Assembly: GCA_910586575.1 (NCBI GenBank)
Contig: CAJUJQ010000005.1
Location: forward strand, 1 to 46,759
DNA length: 46,759 nucleotides
Source: an uncultured Clostridia bacterium
GTDB taxonomy: Bacteria; Bacillota; Clostridia; Oscillospirales; Butyricicoccaceae
Direction: 5' to 3'
Shown here: positions 14,201-23,578 of the stretch, in pieces
Position numbering within the stretch: the stretch's first letter is position 1
How the letters are laid out: each line of letters opens with the position of its first letter
Notes under the pieces: generated by a model
The model's input: only the letters and a program-made list of their open reading frames with translations
Databases searched by the model: none
Told to the model about the DNA's origin: nothing
Position numbers and translations under genes: made by a program

Positions 14201-17138
14201 GCTTCCTGCCCTCCTCAACAGCCGCCAGCATACTGCGCACGCGGATTTTCGCCGCGCCGAGATTGTTGATTTCGTCAATCTTGAGCTGGGTGTAAATTTT
14301 GCCGCCGCCCTCGACAATCGAGCGGATTTCGTCGGTGGTAATCGCGTCAATGCCGCAGCCGAAGGACACCAGCTGGATAAGCTGGGCGTTTTCCTTGCCG
14401 ATGACATAATTTGCCGCCGCGTACATGCGGGAATGATAGGTCCACTGGTTCAGGACGTGCACCTCGGGCGGTTCCGCCAAATCGCAGACCGCGTCCTCGG
14501 TCACAATCACCATGCCATAGGAGGAAATCAGCTGGTTGATGCCGTGGTTGATTTCCGGGTCGATGTGGTAAGGGCGGCCCACGATGACCGCCAGCTCCAG
14601 GCCGTTCTCGTCGGCGTAGGCGATCGCTTTGCGCCCCTCCGCCCTGACGGCCCCGTAATAGCCCTGAAGCGCCGTGTAGCCTGTCTCAGCCGCCGCGGCG
14701 ATGTCTTTCCTGTGCAGCTGCGGGAAACGCCCGTGGAAGAAGCGCACCGCCTGCCTGGTGAATTCCCTGTGGTCGCTCAGCTCGAAATAGGGCATCATGA
14801 AATCGACCTCGGAAAGCCGCGCGACATTCGCCTGAAGCAGCTCGGGGTAATAGGCGACCACGGGGCAGTTATAGCAGTTGTCGCCGCGCCCTTCGTCCAG
14901 GTTGTAGGTCATGCAGGGATAGAAAATCCGGGTAATGCCCTTGTCGAACAGGTTTTCAATGTGCCCGTGCATCAGCTTCGCCGGGTAGCAGACCGTATCC
15001 GACGGAATCGAGTGCTGCCCGCGCTGGTACAGCGCGCGGGTGGAAATATCGCTGACGACCACCTCGAAGCCGAGCGCTTCCAGGAAGGCTTTCCAGAACG
15101 GCAGCAGCTCGTAAAGGTTCAGCCCGAAGGGCAGGCCGATTTTCCCAAGCGGGGCGGCGTCCTTGCGCGGGGCGTAGGCAATCCCTTTCAAATAATCGAG
15201 CTTCCAGGCGTACAGGTCGGGCAGCTTTCCCGCGTCGCCCTTGCCGAGCGGGCGCTCACAGCGGTTGCCGGACAGGAAGCGCCGCCCGCCCGAGAAGGTA
15301 TTGACGGTCAAATCACAGTGGTTGCTGCACAGGCCGCAGCGGACACTGCGGGAGGTGTGCGAGAAGCCCGTAAGCTCCTCGGGACGGATGAGGCTGGTTT
15401 GTTCGGGGCGGTTGTCGCGGGCGTGCAGCGCCGCGCCGTAAGCGCCCATCAGGCCGGAAATCGCGGGGCGGGTGACCTCGCGCCCGATTTCCTTCTCGAA
15501 CGAGCGCAGGATGGCGTTATTCAGGAACGTGCCGCCCTGCACGACGATTTGCTTGCCCAGGTCGTCGGGGGAATGCGCGCGGATGACCTTGTACAGCGCG
15601 TTCTTGACGACCGAGACTGACAGCCCCGCCGAAATCATGTCGATGGAAGCGCCGTCCTTCTGCGCCTGCTTGACCGACGAATTCATGAACACGGTGCAGC
15701 GGGAGCCTAAGTCAATCGGCGTTTTCGAGAGCAGGCCCAGCCTGCAAAATTCCTCAATGGAATAGCCCATCGACCGCGCGAAGGTCTCAATAAACGAGCC
15801 GCAGCCCGACGAGCATGCTTCGTTGAGGAAAATATTGTCGATACAGTTGTTGCGGATTTTGAAACATTTGATATCCTGCCCGCCGATGTCGATGATGAAA
15901 TCGACGTCAGGGTTGAAGTGCCGCGCCGCATAGAAGTGCGCGACGGTTTCCACCAGCCCGAAATCAATGCCGAACGCGTTTTTCATCAGCGCTTCGCCGT
16001 AGCCGGTGACGGCGGAGGAGACAATCCGCACCCGGTCGCCGCACAGCCGGTACAGCTGGGCAAGCTGTTCCCGGATGACGTCGACCGGGTTGCCCTTGTT
16101 GGGCTGGTAATGGTGATATAAAATCTGGTTTTTCGTGCCGACCAGCACGATTTTGGTCGTGGTCGAGCCGCAGTCGATACCCAGATAAGCGTCCCCGGAA
16201 TAGACCGTGACATTTTCGGTCATGACATCGTGCACGCCGTGGCGGCGGGTAAACTCGCGGAACTCCTCATGGGAGGTGAACAGCGGTTCCAGGTACTGGG
16301 AAATCACGGGTTCGCCCGCCGCCTTTTCCAGCCGGTCGAGCAGCCCCTCGAAGGTATATTCCGGGGCGGTGTCCCCGGCGTACTCCGCCGCGCCCGCCGC
16401 GATGGCATAGGGCGCAAGCGCCGGGAAATGGGCGTGCCGGTTGTCCAGCCCCAGCGTCTCCTGGAAGCGCTTTTGCAGGCCCTTGAAGAAATACAGCGGC
16501 CCGCCAAGGAACAGCACGTCGCCCTTGATTTCGCGCCCCTGCGCCAGCCCGGTCAGCGTCTGGTTGACCACCGCCTGGAAAATTGACGCGGCGATATCCT
16601 CACGGCGCGCGCCGTCGTTCATCAGCGGCTGGATATCGCTTTTCGCGAATACGCCGCAGCGGGACGCGATGGTGTAGATCTTGGCCGCTTCCAGGCTCAG
16701 CAGATCCAGGTCGGCGGGCGATACGTCGAGCAGCACCGCCATCTGGTCGATGAACGCGCCGGTGCCGCCCGCGCACGAGCCGTTCATGCGCTCCTCGAGC
16801 TGCCCGGTGAGGAAGATAATCTTTGCGTCCTCGCCGCCCAGCTCGATGACCACATCGGCCTTGGGCACGTGGACGCCGACCGCGCGCCGGGTCGCGAAAA
16901 CCTCCTGCACGAAATCAATGCCGCTGGCTTTGGCCGCGCCCAGGCCGGCAGAACCGGTGATGGCCGCTTTCAGGGTTTCGCTGCGCAGCACGTCCTCCGC
17001 GCCGCGCAGCAGCTCGCAGGCCTTGTCGCGTACCTTGGAGAAGTGGCGCTCGTAGCGCTGGTGTACAATTTTCCCGTCCTTGACCACAACCAGCTTTACC
17101 GTGGTCGAGCCAATGTCAATACCTAATTTCATACTCAT
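14190..17138 (-). CDS. 2-hydroxyacyl-CoA dehydratase activase, double BcrAD/BadFG ATPase plus DUF2229
   Basis: The 982-residue protein contains two ASKHA ATPase domains in tandem. The first starts KLGIDIGSTTVKLVVVKDGK (residue 4) and has GSCAGGTGAFIDQMA; the second starts YLGIDCGSTTTKIVLVG (about residue 315) and has EACSSGCGSFIETFARSMG. A DUF2229-type domain with several Cys motifs (SVRCGLCSNHCDLT near 650, FYPCMTYN) completes it. HgdC-type activases bind a 4Fe-4S cluster between subunits and use ATP to inject one electron into a dehydratase. ATG 17138 is chosen; 17132 is also possible. The gene overlaps the next by 11 bases and, with it, makes up what is often one fused protein. It lies behind a leader of about 300 bases. 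Confidence 0.85.
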   Translation of the reverse strand: MSMKLGIDIGSTTVKLVVVKDGKIVHQRYERHFSKVRDKACELLRGAEDVLRSETLKAAITGSAGLGAAKASGIDFVQEVFATRRAVGVHVPKADVVIELGGEDAKIIFLTGQLEERMNGSCAGGTGAFIDQMAVLLDVSPADLDLLSLEAAKIYTIASRCGVFAKSDIQPLMNDGARREDIAASIFQAVVNQTLTGLAQGREIKGDVLFLGGPLYFFKGLQKRFQETLGLDNRHAHFPALAPYAIAAGAAEYAGDTAPEYTFEGLLDRLEKAAGEPVISQYLEPLFTSHEEFREFTRRHGVHDVMTENVTVYSGDAYLGIDCGSTTTKIVLVGTKNQILYHHYQPNKGNPVDVIREQLAQLYRLCGDRVRIVSSAVTGYGEALMKNAFGIDFGLVETVAHFYAARHFNPDVDFIIDIGGQDIKCFKIRNNCIDNIFLNEACSSGCGSFIETFARSMGYSIEEFCRLGLLSKTPIDLGSRCTVFMNSSVKQAQKDGASIDMISAGLSVSVVKNALYKVIRAHSPDDLGKQIVVQGGTFLNNAILRSFEKEIGREVTRPAISGLMGAYGAALHARDNRPEQTSLIRPEELTGFSHTSRSVRCGLCSNHCDLTVNTFSGGRRFLSGNRCERPLGKGDAGKLPDLYAWKLDYLKGIAYAPRKDAAPLGKIGLPFGLNLYELLPFWKAFLEALGFEVVVSDISTRALYQRGQHSIPSDTVCYPAKLMHGHIENLFDKGITRIFYPCMTYNLDEGRGDNCYNCPVVAYYPELLQANVARLSEVDFMMPYFELSDHREFTRQAVRFFHGRFPQLHRKDIAAAAETGYTALQGYYGAVRAEGRKAIAYADENGLELAVIVGRPYHIDPEINHGINQLISSYGMVIVTEDAVCDLAEPPEVHVLNQWTYHSRMYAAANYVIGKENAQLIQLVSFGCGIDAITTDEIRSIVEGGGKIYTQLKIDEINNLGAAKIRVRSMLAAVEEGRKLGK

Positions 17139-17255
17139 ACGATTAACTCTGCCTAAAAGGATTTTCCTGTTTTCTGTCCTCAGGAATTGGTTTGGTTTGT
17201 TATGTGACCTGTCCGGAAGCCCGCGCGGCTGCCGGCCCCGGAACGGTTTGTTCAT

Positions 17256-17412
17256 TCGGCCCGTTCGGAAACCATTGGCGCACCGGCTGCCGCGCGCCTT
17301 CGCCGCCAGTATGTGCCGCTTCCCCCTGAAATCCGTCAGGATTCCTGCGGGAAATCGGCCACCCTGACATTCTCACGATATCCGGCACACCCCTGGTTTC
17401 CGAACGGGCCGA
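17256..17412 (-). promoter_or_regulatory. Structured leader candidate with 19-bp perfect inverted repeat
   Basis: Bases 17256-17274 and 17394-17412 are perfect reverse complements (TCGGCCCGTTCGGAAACCA against TGGTTTCCGAACGGGCCGA). Inside, on the minus strand, GUGUGCCG can pair with CGGCACAU and GUCAGG with CCUGAC, giving nested stems. The segment lies between a good minus-strand promoter (17437-17466) and the activase start at 17138, so it would be in the mRNA leader. I cannot match it to a named riboswitch. A mobile repeat with 19-bp ends is the alternative. Confidence 0.5.
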
Positions 17413-17436
17413 TTCGACAGCTTTCGCCGTCTTTCT

Positions 17437-17466
17437 ATTTTAATGCTTATACCTATTAAATGTCAA
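17437..17466 (-). promoter_or_regulatory. Promoter of the activase operon
   Basis: Minus strand TTGACA (17461-17466), 18-base spacer, TAAAAT (17437-17442). It predicts a leader of about 290 bases before the ATG at 17138. Confidence 0.65.
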
Positions 17467-17727
17467 CTCATAGAAACGACTGAAACGCGAATTTTTCCGA
17501 AAAGATTTTGTGAACTTTATCAAAAATCACCATAATCCTATGCTTATTCCATCACCGGAAATCCAGAAAAGGAAGAACCGGGAAACCGGCGGGGCGCCCG
17601 GACAGCCTCCCCCTGCTATAGCTATACGCCCGCCGGTACGGGAACATGCCTGCCCCCCGGCGGCACGGCGCTGAACGGCTCCCCGCTGGACATGCGGCAG
17701 GCGACAGGCAAAAAATCAGGAAAGGGC
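17467..17727. other. Divergent intergenic region
   Basis: An AT-rich part (to about 17560) then GC-rich sequence. No gene or clear hairpin is seen; short open frames here have no ribosome sites. Confidence 0.4.
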
Positions 17728-17756
17728 TTCCCAATTGGCGTAATTTGTGATAGAAT
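17728..17756 (+). promoter_or_regulatory. Putative promoter of the leucine-rich-repeat protein gene
   Basis: TTCCCA (17728-17733), 17-base spacer, TAGAAT (17751-17756) with TGA just upstream (extended -10). It lies 46 bases before the ATG at 17803. Confidence 0.5.
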
Positions 17757-17802
17757 GAAGAAAACACCTGTAAGAGACCGGATGAGAGGAGCGAAAGCAA
17801 TC

Positions 17803-20800
17803 ATGAAGAAACGGATTTCAGCGCTGTTCCTCGCGGCATGCATGGCGTTGTCCATGCTGCCGGGGCAGGCGCTGGCGGCGGAGACGGTATCCCCCTGCGG
17901 AGGGGGTAGGGGTATTTCCAACATCTGAGGGAACACCGCCGGAGACGGAGGACGCATCCACGGATGTGGTTGTGCTGGCGGAGGATGCGCCGGCCAGCGG
18001 CACACTTGAGGATAACCTCACCTGGTCGCTGGATGCAGGTACACTGACCATCAGCGGCAACGGGGAAATGGTGAAGCGTCCAAATACTTCTATGCCTTGG
18101 CTTAGCTACGAAAAGTCTATAGAAACGATTGTTATTGAGGACGGCGTGACCACCATCTGTGACAGTGCGTTCTATGCTGTCAGCAATTTGAAAAGTGTGA
18201 CAATCCCAGGCAGTGTGACCACGATTGGAAAAAATGCATTCTTTCGTTGTGCCAATTTGACTGAGGTCAGTATCCAGAATGGATTACATTCAATCGGGGA
18301 GTCTGCTTTCGCTTATTGCAGCGCGTTGAGCGATATCAACCTCCCAGCCAGCCTGCAATCAATTGGAGATCATGCATTTGAGCAATGTGGGCTGAAAAAC
18401 ATCACTGTTGATTCTGGCAACTCTGATTTTACCGTTATAGACGGTGTTTTATTTGACAGCAGTGCAAAAACATTATACTGTTATCCCGGTGGAAAAAATA
18501 GTATTTCAGAACCAGGAGAGTATACGATTCCGCAAGGCGTAACTTCAATTGCACCGAGTGCGCTCAAAGGTTGCAGCCTGTCCGCAGTCAATATTCCTGA
18601 CAGTGTGACTACGATTGGCGATGGTGCATTCGCCAACAATCTTATGACCAGCATCACGATTCCAGCCAGTGTGACCTCTATAGGAAATGGAGTGTTTAGT
18701 TATTGTCATCTGAAAAACTTTGTTGTTGAGGAAGGAAACACTGCATTTTGCGCAAAGGATGGCGCTTTGCTCAGCAAAGACGGAACGAAATTTTATTGTT
18801 ATCCTTACAGAAGGGACGACAGCACATATACGGTTCCAGAAGGCGTGGTCACGATTGAGGCGGAAGCTTTCCGTGGTACCCGCTTGACCAGCGTTGAGAT
18901 TCCGGAGGGTGTCACTGAAATTAAAGAACAAGCGTTCCAAAATTGTATCGACCTAACCAGCATTTCCCTTCCGGCCAGCCTGAAAACGATAGGTTCTTTT
19001 GCGTTCTCTGACTGTCGGGTGTTAAAAAGCATCGACTTTGGCGGCACCGATAAATTGTGGGAGCAGATTAGTAAATTGGGTGCAGGTATACCCGATGACG
19101 CAACGATTCATTGCCGCGGCATCACCGTTACCTTTAATGCGGGGGATGGTACCCTAACCTGGGACCAGAAAAGCAAAGTCGTTGAAACCGGCAAGGCATA
19201 TGGCACGCTCCCCATCCCTACCCGCACGGACTACACTTTCGCGGGCTGGTTTACCGCTGCCAGCGGCGGCGAACGTGTCACCGCGAATACGACGGTCACT
19301 GCGTCCGGTGCGCATACGCTCTATGCCCGCTGGAGGGGCGGCAACCTCCTGCCGGAACTGACATACAACTTTTCCAACTCCCATAGTGGATTTCAGTATC
19401 CAAATCCGTACAGAATACCACTTGAGCGTTATATCCAGGTGTTTGGAAATACGGCACGCGCCTATGAGATATTTAAGCGCAAAAGCGTCTGGGGCGGCAA
19501 CTGCTACGGCATGTCCACTACCAGCACGATGTTCAACCGCACGGACAACGACATATCCGTTCGGAATTATAACAGCGGAGCAAGCAAACCGAAGGATCTT
19601 GCCGTACTGGACAGCAATGGCACTATGCCCCTGCGGAATTTTATCGAAGCCATGCAGATTTCGCAGTACAGCGGACGGATTCAGGAGCATTATAGAGCGG
19701 CTGCGGTAAGTGCGCTTTGCGAGCATTTCGAGTCAACCGGGTATGAGCCGTTTGTCGTCGCTATCTGGGGTTCCGTTGGCGACGGCGCAGGCGGACACGC
19801 GATGGTTGCCTATGACCTCGTTGATGTGTCCGCTGACGAGAGCCATTTGAAAGTATACGACCCCAATTATCCGAACAATGTTAACCGTTATATCACACTA
19901 AGGAAATCCAACGGCGTATATACGGGCTGGTATTACCACCTGAATGACACGTATCATTGGGGAACCGGATATCCTTACGAACGAATCGCCTTCGTCCCAT
20001 ATACCGATTATTACGAAATATGGATGGGGCTTCCTGTCCCCTATATGCTGTCCGACCGCCGGGCGGCCGCCAGCCAGGAGGCAGACACCGCGCTGCTGTT
20101 CCTGAACTCGAAAAACGCCGTGATTACGGACCAGTCGGGGACGCAGATTGCGACCATCACGGATGGAGCGCTTTCCACAGCGCGGGACGATATTTTCCTC
20201 ATGCAAATCGCCGAAACGCTGGCAGAAGGCGAAACCTCCGGCAGCGATACGACGACCATTTTCCTCCCGCCCGACCTGTACACGGTCCGGGATACGGATA
20301 CCGGCAGCGGCCCCGAACCGTTCGAGGCGACGATGGTGCATGTGGATCAGGCCGCTACCGTTTCCACGACCGGCAATACCGTCACCTTTGCGGTAAACGA
20401 CGAATCGCAGCTAAGCTCCGCGAAGGTCAGCGGCTCCGGCGCGGCGTATACCGTTACGATGAGTTCCACCCTGAAACCCAACCCGGACGGGATGCCGGAA
20501 ACCACAACCGCCACCGGCACGGTGTCCGGGCAGGACGCTTCCGTCACCCAGTTCTCTGGCAAGCTGTACACGGAGAATATCGCCGAGAGCGCTGTCAAGG
20601 TGAATGGTAATCCGGTTGCTTCCGGTACGGTGCAGGACGGCAGCACCCTGGATGTGCCCAGCCTCGTCCGTGGCCTGACCGCCGCCTTGCAGGCGGACGG
20701 CCGTTCCGCTGTCCTGAGCAGCGCCGTCAGCGGCGTGCGGCATGTTTACGCGGCGGCTTACGACGCAAACCACCGCATGACCGGCGTCGTCAGCGGCAGC

Positions 20801-20908
20801 CTGGAAGGCACTACCGTCAGGTTTGAAAACGCGGTCTCCAAGGGCAGCCTGCTCTTCCTGCTCGATGAGCATTATGTCCCGGTGTGCGCGAAAATCACGC
20901 TGGAGTAA
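17803..20908 (+). pseudogene. Secreted leucine-rich-repeat (BspA-like) protein with cysteine-peptidase-like domain; frame broken after signal peptide
   Basis: ATG 17803 opens a signal peptide (MKKRISALFLAACMALSML, then PGQALA, then AE) whose frame stops at TGA 17926-17928. The remaining 980 codons lie in the next frame, usable only from GTG 17966. Removing one C from the run CCCCC at 17891-17895 joins them smoothly (AETVSP, then AEGVGVFPTSEG). The mature part has BspA-type repeats (blocks such as VTIPGSVTTIGKNAFFRC, about residues 40-370 of the long frame), one Listeria/Bacteroides repeat (YTFAGWFTAASGGERVTA), a probable papain-like region with WGGNCYGMST, GGHAMVAYDL and VYDPNYP, and a C-terminal beta-rich tail without an LPxTG anchor. 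It may be a phase-variable gene, a recent pseudogene or a sequencing indel; the long frame is otherwise intact. Confidence 0.75.
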
Positions 20909-21112
20909 CCCGCCTGTAAACCGGAAACAAAGGGTTCATTCTGTAGGGGAGGGGCTTGCCCCCTCCCCTGCAATTTTTCAGGGGAAAAAAGCCCCCTTCA
21001 AAACAGGTTGGGGAAAACGGAAAACCGCCCCAAAAAATTTACAGTAAAAAGTCCCGCTTATGGGGCATTTTTTGCGGCGCGCGCAAAAAATGCCCGCTCC
21101 GGCAGACGCAAA
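20909..21112. other. Intergenic region with degenerate repeat
   Basis: A GC-rich hairpin (GGGGAGGGGCTTGCCCCCTCCCC, about 20946-20968) may terminate the upstream gene. Bases 20995-21090 resemble 23409-23530 on the other side of hppA, sharing CCTTCAAAA, GGGAAAAC, AAAGTCCCG and GCGCAAAAA in the same order. Confidence 0.4.
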
Positions 21113-21140
21113 ACAGCAGGCGGAGCATGCCGCCTGCTGT
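21113..21140 (-). terminator. Terminator of the pyrophosphatase gene
   Basis: ACAGCAGGCGG and CCGCCTGCTGT form an 11-bp perfect stem with a 6-base loop; the minus strand continues with TTTT. It is 16 bases after the stop codon. Confidence 0.85.
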
Positions 21141-21155
21141 GAAAAAGGATGCGTT

Positions 21156-23246
21156 TTATTTCAGGATGCTGTACCGGATCACGACGTTTGCAAACACGAT
21201 GGAAACCATCGTCAGCAGCTTAATCAGGATGTTGATGGACGGGCCTGCCGTATCCTTGAATGGATCGCCGACCGTGTCGCCGACAACCGCAGATTTGTGC
21301 TTGATACCGCCCTTGCCGCCGTATTTGCCGCCTTCAATGTACTTTTTCGCGTTGTCCCATGCGCCGCCGGAATTGGACATTTCAATTGCCAGCAGGAAGC
21401 CGGAAACCGTCGCGCCCGCCAGCAGCCCGCCGACGCCGTTGATGCCTAGAATCAGGCCGACAGCGACCGGGCATATCACCGCAATGACGGTCGGCAGCAC
21501 CATTTCCTTGAGCGCCGCCGCCGAACACATGCTGACGCAGCGGGAATAATCCGGGGTGGCTTTTCCCTCCATGATGCCCTTGATTTCCTGGAACTGGCGG
21601 CGCACCTCGACGACAATCGACTGTGCCGCGCGCCCAACGGCTTCCATCGTTATCGACGCGAATACATACGGCATACACGCGCCGATGAACAGGCCGACCA
21701 GTACGACCGGGTTCATAATATTGAGGTTAAAAATCTCAGTATTGCCGGTGATTGCCTCGACCTTATCTTTGTAGGAGGCAAGCAGCGCCAGCGCGGTCAG
21801 CGCCGCCGAGCCGATGGCAAAGCCCTTGCCGGTCGCCGCCGTCGTGTTGCCGAGCGAGTCGAGCGCGTCGGTGCGCTCACGCACGATTTCCGGCAGGCCT
21901 GCCATCTGTGCGATGCCGCCCGCATTGTCGGCTACCGGGCCGTAAGCGTCGGTCGCCAGCGTGATGCCCAGCGTGGACAGCATGCCGACCGCTGACAGCG
22001 CAATCCCATACAGCCCCATGGCGGGCGCGTCCACCGTGCCGCCCGCGAGGAAGAAGGAAACCAGGATGGAAATGCCGATGATAATGACCGGGGCCAGGGT
22101 GGACATCATGCCGAGCGCCAGGCCGTCAATGATAATGGTTGCCGTGCCGCCCTTGGTGGTTTTGGCAAGGTGGCGGGTCGGTTTATAGGTGTCGGAGGTG
22201 TAATACTCTGTGAATTTGCCAATCAGGACCCCGGCAATCAGGCCGGAAAGGATTGCCAGGTACAGCCCCCAGTGGGCCGCGCCCAGCACGCGGGTTACTA
22301 ATGGGTAGGCAATCACCGCGATTGCCACGGCACTGAACATGGTGCCCTTGTTGAGCGCGCTGAGCAGCTTTTTCTGGTCGGTCGATTCGCCGGTACGGAC
22401 AAGGAAGGTGCCGGCGATGGAAACCAGCGTTCCCAAAGCCGCCAGCGCCATCGGTACAGTGACGGCTTTTACGCCGTTTTCCGTCCCGAACGCCGCGACG
22501 CCCAGCGCCGAAGCCGAAATAATCGAGCCGACAAAGGATTCGTAAAGGTCAGCGCCCATGCCTGCCACATCGCCGACGTTATCGCCAACATTGTCGGCAA
22601 TCGTCGCGGGGTTGCGCGGGTCGTCCTCCGGGATGGAGTTTTCGACCTTGCCGACCAAATCCGCGCCTACGTCAGCCGCTTTGGTGAAGATGCCGCCGCC
22701 TACGCGCGCGAACAGCGCCATTGAGGAGGCGCCCATGCCAAAGGTCAGCATGGCAGAGGTCGTGTCCTGGATGCTCAAATGGAACACGCCGGTCAGCAGG
22801 AAGTACCAGATTGACAGGTCGAGCAGCCCCAGCCCGACGACCGTGAAGCCCATGACCGAACCCGCCGAAAAGGCAACGCGCAGCCCCTGGTTCAAGCTTT
22901 CGGAAGCCGCCTGCGCGGTGCGGCAGTTGGCGGCGGTTGCAATTTTCATGCCGATAAAACCGGACAGCGCCGAGAAAAAGCCGCCGGTGACAAACGCAAA
23001 CGGTACGTAATACGTGAGGAAACCCGCAAAAGCCATCACTGTCAGCACGGCAAACATAACGCCGAAGAATATCAGCACGACAGAATATTGACGTTTCAGG
23101 TAGGCGCTTGCGCCGTCGCTGATTGCCTGGGAAAGCTCCGCCATGCGCGGTGTGCCTTTGGAGAAGCCGAGCACCTTCTTTGCGGTGTACGCTACAAAAA
23201 GGAGCGCCAGAACCGAGGCTATGGGTGTTAAGTACATCATTTTCAT
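21156..23246 (-). CDS. hppA: K+-dependent membrane-bound pyrophosphatase (H+ or Na+ pumping)
   Basis: The 696-residue polytopic protein couples pyrophosphate hydrolysis to ion export across the cytoplasmic membrane. Key motifs are DVGADLVGKVE (about residue 220), DNVGDNVGDVAGMGADLYES (two acidic pyrophosphate/Mg clusters, about 245-264) and, near the C-terminus, DNAKKYIEGG and GDTVGDPFKDTAGPS. The sequence GNTTAATGKGFAIGSAALTA has Ala where K+-independent enzymes have Lys (GNTTKA), so this is the K+-dependent subfamily, which includes Na+ pumps. The ion cannot be settled by eye. It has its own promoter (23290-23318) and terminator. In fermenters it conserves energy from biosynthetic pyrophosphate. 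Confidence 0.95.
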   Translation of the reverse strand: MKMMYLTPIASVLALLFVAYTAKKVLGFSKGTPRMAELSQAISDGASAYLKRQYSVVLIFFGVMFAVLTVMAFAGFLTYYVPFAFVTGGFFSALSGFIGMKIATAANCRTAQAASESLNQGLRVAFSAGSVMGFTVVGLGLLDLSIWYFLLTGVFHLSIQDTTSAMLTFGMGASSMALFARVGGGIFTKAADVGADLVGKVENSIPEDDPRNPATIADNVGDNVGDVAGMGADLYESFVGSIISASALGVAAFGTENGVKAVTVPMALAALGTLVSIAGTFLVRTGESTDQKKLLSALNKGTMFSAVAIAVIAYPLVTRVLGAAHWGLYLAILSGLIAGVLIGKFTEYYTSDTYKPTRHLAKTTKGGTATIIIDGLALGMMSTLAPVIIIGISILVSFFLAGGTVDAPAMGLYGIALSAVGMLSTLGITLATDAYGPVADNAGGIAQMAGLPEIVRERTDALDSLGNTTAATGKGFAIGSAALTALALLASYKDKVEAITGNTEIFNLNIMNPVVLVGLFIGACMPYVFASITMEAVGRAAQSIVVEVRRQFQEIKGIMEGKATPDYSRCVSMCSAAALKEMVLPTVIAVICPVAVGLILGINGVGGLLAGATVSGFLLAIEMSNSGGAWDNAKKYIEGGKYGGKGGIKHKSAVVGDTVGDPFKDTAGPSINILIKLLTMVSIVFANVVIRYSILK

Positions 23247-23289
23247 AACAACTCTTCCTTTCGCAAACGTTTTCCCGTTCGGGAATTAT

Positions 23290-23318
23290 ATTATAATACA
23301 AATTTATCGATTTTGCAA
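23290..23318 (-). promoter_or_regulatory. Promoter of hppA
   Basis: Minus strand TTGCAA (23313-23318), 17-base spacer, TATAAT (23290-23295), 44 bases before the ATG at 23246. Confidence 0.75.
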
Positions 23319-23408
23319 TGTTATTGAGGGCTATTTCGCGATAAATAATAAATTTTGTCTGTAATTACAATTTCAAACGTTTACGGAACGAAAGAGGAGA
23401 AAGAGGAA

Positions 23409-23530
23409 CCTTCAAAAAAGTTTGGGAAAAACCGGGAGGAATGCTCCAAAGGCGACAAAACCATCCTAAAAAGTTCATGGGTTGAAAGTCCCGTTTATAG
23501 GACTCTTTGTGCAGGGTGCGCAAAAACGGG
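23409..23530. repeat. Degenerate intergenic repeat flanking hppA (second copy)
   Basis: Shares ordered blocks with 20995-21090: CCTTCAAAA, a TTGGGAAAA-like block, AAAGTCCCG, TTA-T-GG and GCGCAAAAA. The match is interrupted and was judged by eye, so homology is likely but not certain. Confidence 0.4.
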
Positions 23531-23578
23531 CGGCGAACCGATTCCGTTCCCCGCCCGCTTTCCGGTTTATGGACTGTG

